From: Amorphochlora amoebiformis
Lineage: Eukaryota; Cercozoa; Chlorarachniophyceae
NCBI GenBank assembly: GCA_054601695.1
Contig: BAAHQB010000005.1
Coordinates: forward strand, 558,001-622,000
Direction: 5' to 3'
Length of the DNA: 64,000 bases
The notes under the pieces are model-generated. The model was not told where the DNA came from. It saw nothing but the letters and a program-made list of their open reading frames with translations, and made no database searches. Position 1 is the stretch's first letter. Each line of letters begins with the position of its first letter. This document shows positions 53,757-64,000 of this stretch, piece by piece. The position numbers were made by a program, and so were the translations under genes.

Positions 53757-53970
53757 GTTTGTATATGTATATATATCTGTATATAACTAATATAATATAT
53801 ATATATATATATATATAACACATAATGCATACATATCCTATGTATCTATTCATACATGATATATATACATATATATATATATAATATATATTATATATAT
53901 ATATATTATTTATATATATATATATATATATATGTATTATGTATGTATAGATATATATTATGTATGTATG

Positions 53971-54010
<40 letters not shown>

Positions 54011-54056
54011 AGACCGCTGTATACAAATATATACCCGCGAGCATGTGAGAATATAT

Positions 54057-54130
<74 letters not shown>

Positions 54131-54244
54131 ATAAGTACATATGTATATATATACATATATATGTATGGATATACATACATATACATAATACATATTTAGC
54201 ACATGTATATATATATTTACATATATAAATATATATATATATGT

Positions 54245-54286
<42 letters not shown>

Positions 54287-54288
54287 GT

Positions 54289-54375
<87 letters not shown>

Positions 54376-54453
54376 CCTAAGGCTACGTCGGCGACGCGTA
54401 GGGGCTAAGTCGGAGTCTGGAATGTTAGTATTATAAGTATTTACGTAGATGAA

Positions 54454-54487
<34 letters not shown>

Positions 54488-54504
54488 ATAAATAAATAAA
54501 TATA

Positions 54505-54544
<40 letters not shown>

Positions 54545-54982
54545 GTATAAAAACATGTATATATATTTATATATATATATATACATATATATAGACTATG
54601 AAAAACAAACATATAATCCAAACCATCCACGAACGTTAAGACACATTCCCACACCTGTAAGACACTACTAATAACAATCCCCATCCCCCTCTCAAAGGGA
54701 CATAGTGACGGGGCAATTTAACCACGATTCCAAGTCAAGTAGAGCCGACAAATTTAACGGAAAAAAAAAGAAAAGCGGCAAGAAGAAAAACCATGCTGAG
54801 GGGAGGAGGCGAGGGAGAGGAAGGGTGCGAGCCGGCGAGAGGGGGGGGGGGAGGGCGCGAGGAGAAAAAGTAGGGGAGAGAAAGGAGGGTGATGACGGTT
54901 TGTTTTATGTTTAAATTTGTTCACATACCCTTGTTTGTATACTGGGTCTACATATGTATATGTATATGTGTATGTGGTGTTG

Positions 54983-55040
<58 letters not shown>

Positions 55041-55079
55041 ATATATATATTGTACATATATGTATATGATGTATGTATG

Positions 55080-55141
<62 letters not shown>

Positions 55142-55259
55142 TGCCTATATATATAATATATATATGTATATATGCATATATATATATATATATATATATG
55201 TAGGATATATACATGTGTGTTGCGTATGATTGTAGTACATAGTATGTATACATATATTA

Positions 55260-55296
<37 letters not shown>

Positions 55297-55770
55297 GTAT
55301 GTAATATATATATGTATATGTACAATATATATATATATACAATATATATGTAATATTATATATTTGTATAAATGTATTTGTATATATACAATGTTACATA
55401 TATACAAATATATATATATATATATATAAATATATATATATATATTTATATATATATATATATTGGCATATTATATGAATATTACTAAAAGTATAAGTAG
55501 ATGAATAATTTATACATTCAAATATATAGACTTTGGAGTATAAATATATCTAAGCATATATCTATAGGCTCGGGGGGTGAGATGGAGATTGAGGAGCCAA
55601 AACAAAGGTATAAATGTATGAATCCATTATATATATATATATATATGTTTAAGTATGATAACGAAGAGTGTGTATATATGTATATTATCTATGCATATTT
55701 ATACTAATATACCTATTTATGTTATATTACATATTAATACTGACACATATATTTGTATTATATATATATT

Positions 55771-55801
<31 letters not shown>

Positions 55802-56194
55802 GTATATATATATATATATATATATATTTATTTAAATTTATAAATATGCGTCACATATAAATATGTGTATACGTGTTTAGTGTGTATGACTATGTCAGGT
55901 ACAAATACTTATATAGCTGAGCGTATATATCTATATATATAAATATAACCATTACATAAATACACAATATTGTATGCAATTGCATTTAGATACACCTATA
56001 ACATACTTTTCCTTAACAATAATGTGTATATCATAGTGTACTAAGTACATACAATCTAGATAATATATACACACACATACATGATATATTATTTCATTTA
56101 TTCCGCGTACATATGTACATATTTACATTGCAGACGAAAAATCCCAAGTAAATTTACGTTTGGTCGAGGGGCTCGTAGAGGGTGGGGGAAATGA
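50867..56194 (+). CDS. ZNF511: ZNF511-like C2H2 zinc-finger protein, complete model
   Basis: Eight exons, 615 nt, 204 residues: 50867-51057, 51157-51244, 51445-51502, 52545-52594, 53278-53321, 53608-53690, 55568-55607, 56134-56194 (TGA). Three fingers follow C-x(2,4)-C-x12-H-x4-H: Cys67/72 with His85/90; Cys94/97 with His110/115; Cys132/137 with His150/155. Finger 2 is split between its two histidines by an intron and finger 3 by a telomere-repeat intron. After the fingers come [10 protein letters not shown] and a C-terminal [17 protein letters not shown], matching the known ZNF511 layout. Human ZNF511 is somewhat longer. The cellular role is poorly known; RNA or DNA binding is inferred from the fingers. 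The intron after 53690 must begin with GC (G|GCTCTC) for this phase; otherwise an exon is missing. Confidence 0.9.
51887..51963. repeat. (AAT)n trinucleotide repeat
   Basis: AATAATAAT with GAT and ACT interruptions, itself partly duplicated, in ZNF511 intron 51503-52544. Confidence 0.9.
52005..52544 (+). pseudogene. Tandem decayed copies of ZNF511 exon 4
   Basis: The exon start TCAG|AGCGACACGACAGCTTTTTCC (52541-52565) is echoed at about 52009, 52118, 52221 and 52400 (AGCTCCACGATAGC, AACGCTACGACAGC, AGCGACACGACAGC, AGCGACACGATAGC), each followed by ATATGTATATATTGTAAA and GTATGATAT-type intron sequence. The upstream AG survives in some copies (ttag) and is lost in others (gtcaa, gttaa). Only the last copy runs on into the full exon. 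Confidence 0.88.
53322..53607 (+). repeat. ZNF511 intron made almost wholly of CCCTAA telomere-type repeat
   Basis: The intron is 286 bp and begins GTAACCCTAACCC at the exon edge. It continues in CCCTAA units with CCCTATCC, CCCTTTCC and AACAG variants, and leaves the repeat only for the last 25 bp before ttcag. Confidence 0.95.
54705..54895. repeat. Purine-rich low-complexity block in a ZNF511 intron
   Basis: A/G-rich sequence (GGAAAAAAAAAGAAAAGCGG, then GAGGGAGAGG and a G run at 54841-54850) is open on the plus strand for 69 codons, but is rich in Lys/Arg/Gly and lacks splice phase for ZNF511. Confidence 0.5.
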
Positions 56195-56686
56195 GGCCTG
56201 CGGCTAGCTAACCTCACGGCGGAAGTTACTTCTAGAACTTGGCGTCCTATCGGTGAGATTTCGTGAATTCTTACTCTAGTTACTGTAGCTAATAACTAGA
56301 TAAGCCTAATGTCGCTCAAAAACGATACATCAATGTTATTAGAATCGTAGATTAATTTTGAATTTTTCTAGTTATTACTTGCATTTTACTACCTCGACCA
56401 ATCATCCACATTATCTAGATTATACTCAGTGTGCACACATATCATAATTAAAACGTATAGATTATGATATATGCATACTAGTTGTATAGTAACTACAGGA
56501 GTAAATAATTATTTTCGTATCAGATTATTCACTACGTACGTATCATCTACGTATAAAAAAAAATAAAACAAAAGATTACATGTACTAATGTTAATTCATA
56601 GTTGAATCACTCGAATGGCGGGTATCTTAAGCATTGTACGGTAACTTGAGTCTAGTCAGACCTGCATGTCCTGAAGATCTCTAGAT
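56195..56686. other. Intergenic region between convergent ZNF511 and F
   Basis: Non-satellite AT-rich sequence with repeated CTAG/CTAGAT motifs, like the other convergent intergenic region at 41073-41737. AAAAAAAAATAAAA at about 56556 is the only obvious A-rich signal. No exon recognised. Confidence 0.45.
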
Positions 56687-56915
56687 CTACCCGGCGGGAG
56701 GACGCATCCCCTCGGAGCTCATAACCTGTCCCAACTCTTGGTCGGAGTTTTGGTCCGAAGCCATGGCTACGTAGACATCGGGGAAGGCGAAGGGGTCGCA
56801 AATGATTTCCAGGAGGAGGGCCTGGGAGAAGATTTGTGGTTTATCGCGGTTGAATTATATATTGCATGTATGGAGGTATACACGCATCAAACGTAGATGT
56901 TATATACACTCACAT

Positions 56916-56967
<52 letters not shown>

Positions 56968-56975
56968 TGGATTTA

Positions 56976-57018
<43 letters not shown>

Positions 57019-57166
57019 AGGTATAAATTATGTAAGATATATAAAATGTATATTGTACATATACATTTTTTTTTTATACATTTACATATTACCAGTATGC
57101 ATGTAAGAATGATTATTTTGTACTAGAATACATACATACATACATACATATATACGTATATATACA

Positions 57167-57223
<57 letters not shown>

Positions 57224-57260
57224 GTATATATGTTGTATATAATATATACATATGTGTGTA

Positions 57261-57294
<34 letters not shown>

Positions 57295-57302
57295 CTATAA
57301 TG

Positions 57303-57340
<38 letters not shown>

Positions 57341-57357
57341 ATATATATATATGTACA

Positions 57358-57397
<40 letters not shown>

Positions 57398-57460
57398 TAC
57401 ATGTATATATATGTACATATATATTCTATTGTTATATATAAATATATTACATATAACATT

Positions 57461-57492
<32 letters not shown>

Positions 57493-57532
57493 CTTCAATA
57501 TTCATACGTAGTAATGTTATATCGAATGAACT

Positions 57533-57582
<50 letters not shown>

Positions 57583-57794
57583 CAATATGTATGTATGTAT
57601 GTGTGTACATATGTATGTATGTACCTGCTCAAGCATTGGCATCCCGCCAAACACAATACCCCTACGGCCCTTCCAGCTGTATATATATATATATATATAT
57701 ATATTTATACATATAAATGTATGCAAATATGCTTATATGCATAATCTTTCGTGTGTCTCTTTCCCTCACTATACACATATATACATGTACACAC

Positions 57795-57825
<31 letters not shown>

Positions 57826-57895
57826 TATATTTATATATATATATACACACATTTATTAACATAAATATATTATATTCTATTATATTATATTATAT

Positions 57896-57951
<56 letters not shown>

Positions 57952-58009
57952 GTCTATATATGATTATACGATTTAAGTATTATAAGCATAACATACATAT
58001 ATATATATA

Positions 58010-58085
<76 letters not shown>

Positions 58086-58237
58086 TGATATGCTACGTAT
58101 AATATATATTTACCTTAGGTTAGCATACATGTTAAAACAATAAGTATGTGGAAAGCACAAGTGAGATTTAAGGGAGAGAAACTCACAGATAACATATTCA
58201 GGTACAGATGAGAAATAGTAGACGACAAACACATACA

Positions 58238-58277
<40 letters not shown>

Positions 58278-58291
58278 GTATATATACATAC

Positions 58292-58362
<71 letters not shown>

Positions 58363-58418
58363 TCTAGGAATTCACCAGGTTTCGTCATAATCCCCTTGGT
58401 AGAGCTCTGGTCTACCCA

Positions 58419-58479
<61 letters not shown>

Positions 58480-58987
58480 TTCAAAAGATTGAGAGAGTCA
58501 GAGAAACACAGAGAGAGAGAGAGAGAGAGAGAGATAGCGAGAGAGTCTCAGTAGAGAGTGACAGAGAGGGCGCGGGAGAGAGCTCTCAAAGAGTGAGAGA
58601 GAGGGATCTCTGAGCGCGGTCTGAATGAGAGTGAGGCCTCAAGAGGAGAAAGAAAGGACCCAGGAAGGCTCGGAAGCATGCACAGCAACCGCGAGCTCTG
58701 AGTTGATAAGTGTATTCGTGATCGGAACCAAGGAAACCCAATCTGCTCCTCCCCTACGGAGATATATATATATATATTTATATATATATATATATGTATG
58801 TATGTATATATGTATGTATGTATGAATGTGTTGATGGACGTGTGTGTGTATGTGTGTTTTATGAATTCAAGTGTTGTATGTATGTATGTGCGTGTGTATG
58901 TGTGTGTGTGTGTATGTATGTATGTATGCGTGTATATATATATATATATATGTATGTATTTATTATACATAACATAGACATATATTA

Positions 58988-59041
<54 letters not shown>

Positions 59042-59124
59042 TATATATATATATATAAATATATAATATATATAGTATATTATATATAAATAATAATATA
59101 TATGTGTGTATATATACGTGTGTA

Positions 59125-59170
<46 letters not shown>

Positions 59171-59325
59171 TGAGCAATATATACATGTTATGTATGTATG
59201 ATGTATGTGTATGTGTGTTGTTCAGTACGTACCTGCGGGTGTGTTTTCTGTCACGAGTATGAACGATAAATAAGTTTGGATATACATATATATACATACA
59301 TATATATATATATATATAAATTATA

Positions 59326-59405
<80 letters not shown>

Positions 59406-59422
59406 TATAAATATATATATAC

Positions 59423-59463
<41 letters not shown>

Positions 59464-59541
59464 GTATATATGTACATATTACTGGTATATATAAACATAT
59501 TACTGGTCGAGAAGCTTACGTAGTGTACCGATTTCATTGGG
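56687..59541 (-). CDS. Gene F: unrecognised protein, 3' part
   Basis: Exons 58753-58660, 58419-58376, 57676-57625 and 56821-56687 (TAG) join in phase to about 107 residues and a stop. Pieces: [76 protein letters not shown], and a flexible acidic end with MRPPAG. Candidate upstream exons are a 15-bp one at 59247-59233 and 59541-59520; the start was not found. I do not recognise the family. The gene converges on ZNF511 and diverges from R. Confidence 0.65.
58458..58620. repeat. GAGAGA-rich tract in a gene F intron
   Basis: GA runs with GAGTC and CACAGAGAGA interruptions between exons 58753-58660 and 58419-58376. Confidence 0.85.
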
Positions 59542-59594
59542 CTTGAACCCAAATAAAATCAAGATCTAAGTGTATTTAATTATATAACACACAC

Positions 59595-59625
<31 letters not shown>

Positions 59626-59868
59626 TGTATATATATATATTGTTTGTGTGCGTGGGTTGAATGGATTTATCTTAACATTTTGTATAGAACGCAGACATAC
59701 AAGTGAACGTATAATTATTTAGATATATAAGCACACACACACATACACACACACACAAACACACACACACATATATATATATATGTGTATATATTATTGG
59801 TATATATACACCTTATATATATATATATATAGATATGTATATATATATATATATTATATACGCATGAA

Positions 59869-60150
<282 letters not shown>

Positions 60151-60159
60151 TATATAATA

Positions 60160-60793
60160 TATGTACACTAACAAGCACTTTTCACCGACAAACCGGCTGG
60201 TCTCCATACGCCATCATATCTACCCAAAAAACACCATCAATCATCCCACACATTAAATATACCACATAAGCTACACACGTACAGACATCGAACACACATC
60301 GCACACAACGATCCTCCTCATACCCAGTCTTTCCAAATCCCCCTTCGTGCTTTCCGCCCACACCTGGACATCATGCATTTAGCTTTTCCTCCAAATCTCA
60401 CAATATTGACCTTCGCTAGCCTTTCAAGAGATGAACAAGACCTTCCCGTCTGAAAAGCGCGCGAAACCATTGCCGGCGGCCAGTTTGGCTTCGGTCCTCG
60501 CGCCGAATTTAGACGCTTTTTTATTGAACGGAGAGAAAATTGGCCGCTGAAAGCGAGGGGTCTAAGTCGTGGAGATGTGTAAGGGGTTTGTGCACAGTTC
60601 GATCTGATTGCGGCGGTCGATTGGCCCCATGACAAGCCGACAAGAACGAGCACAGTGGCTGCCGCCATTTGCCGATAAGATCTCAACAAACAATAATTCG
60701 GTGATGGCTTGTTCGTTGGGCTCCGATACACGAGTCCGATAAAATCCCATGAAAATAAAATATTCATAAATCTTCGTCTGGCCGTAGAGGGAA
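60160..60793. other. Intergenic region upstream of R
   Basis: About 630 bp of balanced, non-repetitive sequence. The minus strand is open for 188 codons (60884-60318) and includes a hydrophobic MAAATVLVLVGLSWGQ stretch; the plus strand has a 41-codon frame from 60432. The minus frame overlaps the first exon and intron of R and has no splice partners, so I do not call it a gene. The region is expected to hold the R promoter. Confidence 0.4.

Positions 60794-64000
<3,207 letters not shown>

Noticed and set aside
56802-56875. Plus-strand ATG frame [12 protein letters not shown] with a GTATAC donor
   Set aside because: The opposite strand carries the last exon of gene F with phase agreement to three other exons; the plus frame is its shadow.

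Overview
Nuclear DNA of an unidentified eukaryote, most likely a unicellular alga or other protist. Genes are broken into small exons (most 30-150 bp, some 6-17 bp) lying in introns built mainly of (TA)n microsatellite. Many introns also hold degenerate telomere-type TTAGGG/CCCTAA arrays, GA-rich arrays or minisatellites. The long Tyr/Ile open frames are only translated (TA)n. The real genes were found by joining GT/GC-AG bounded segments whose phases agree; most have no long single-exon frame. All models come from reading the sequence by eye. I ran no alignment and have no transcript data.

Layout. (A) + strand 36-6269: 3' part of an unrecognised gene. (Nuc) - strand 6473-17837: acidic/Lys-Pro-Ser repeat region, Tudor-like segment and two RRMs, nucleolin-like; it converges on A. 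(C) - strand 18720-20537: unrecognised, possibly the 5' part of Nuc. (D) + strand 20629-26436: unrecognised, head-to-head with C. (E) + strand 27299-41072: unrecognised. (B) - strand 41738-50671: complete 22-exon model of 610 residues with the domain order proline-rich, WWE, C2, PX, coiled coil, SH3BGRL/thioredoxin-fold; it converges on E. (ZNF511) + strand 50867-56194: complete 8-exon model of 204 residues with three C2H2 fingers and the ZNF511 C-terminal signature, head-to-head with B. (F) - strand 56687-59541: unrecognised, converges on ZNF511. (R) + strand 60794 to past 63432: SREK1-like RRM splicing factor, 3' end outside the window.

The main novelty is how the introns are built. Exons, or pieces of exon plus splice site, have been copied locally and are decaying: three and five copies in places, a 172-bp-spaced near-identical pair, and a 114-bp satellite that looks grown from the 5' end of an exon. 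Telomere-type arrays lie inside introns, nearly always with the CCCTAA strand in the sense direction. One ZNF511 intron is almost wholly telomeric repeat and splits a zinc finger. The most interesting protein is the WWE-C2-PX-SH3BGRL combination.
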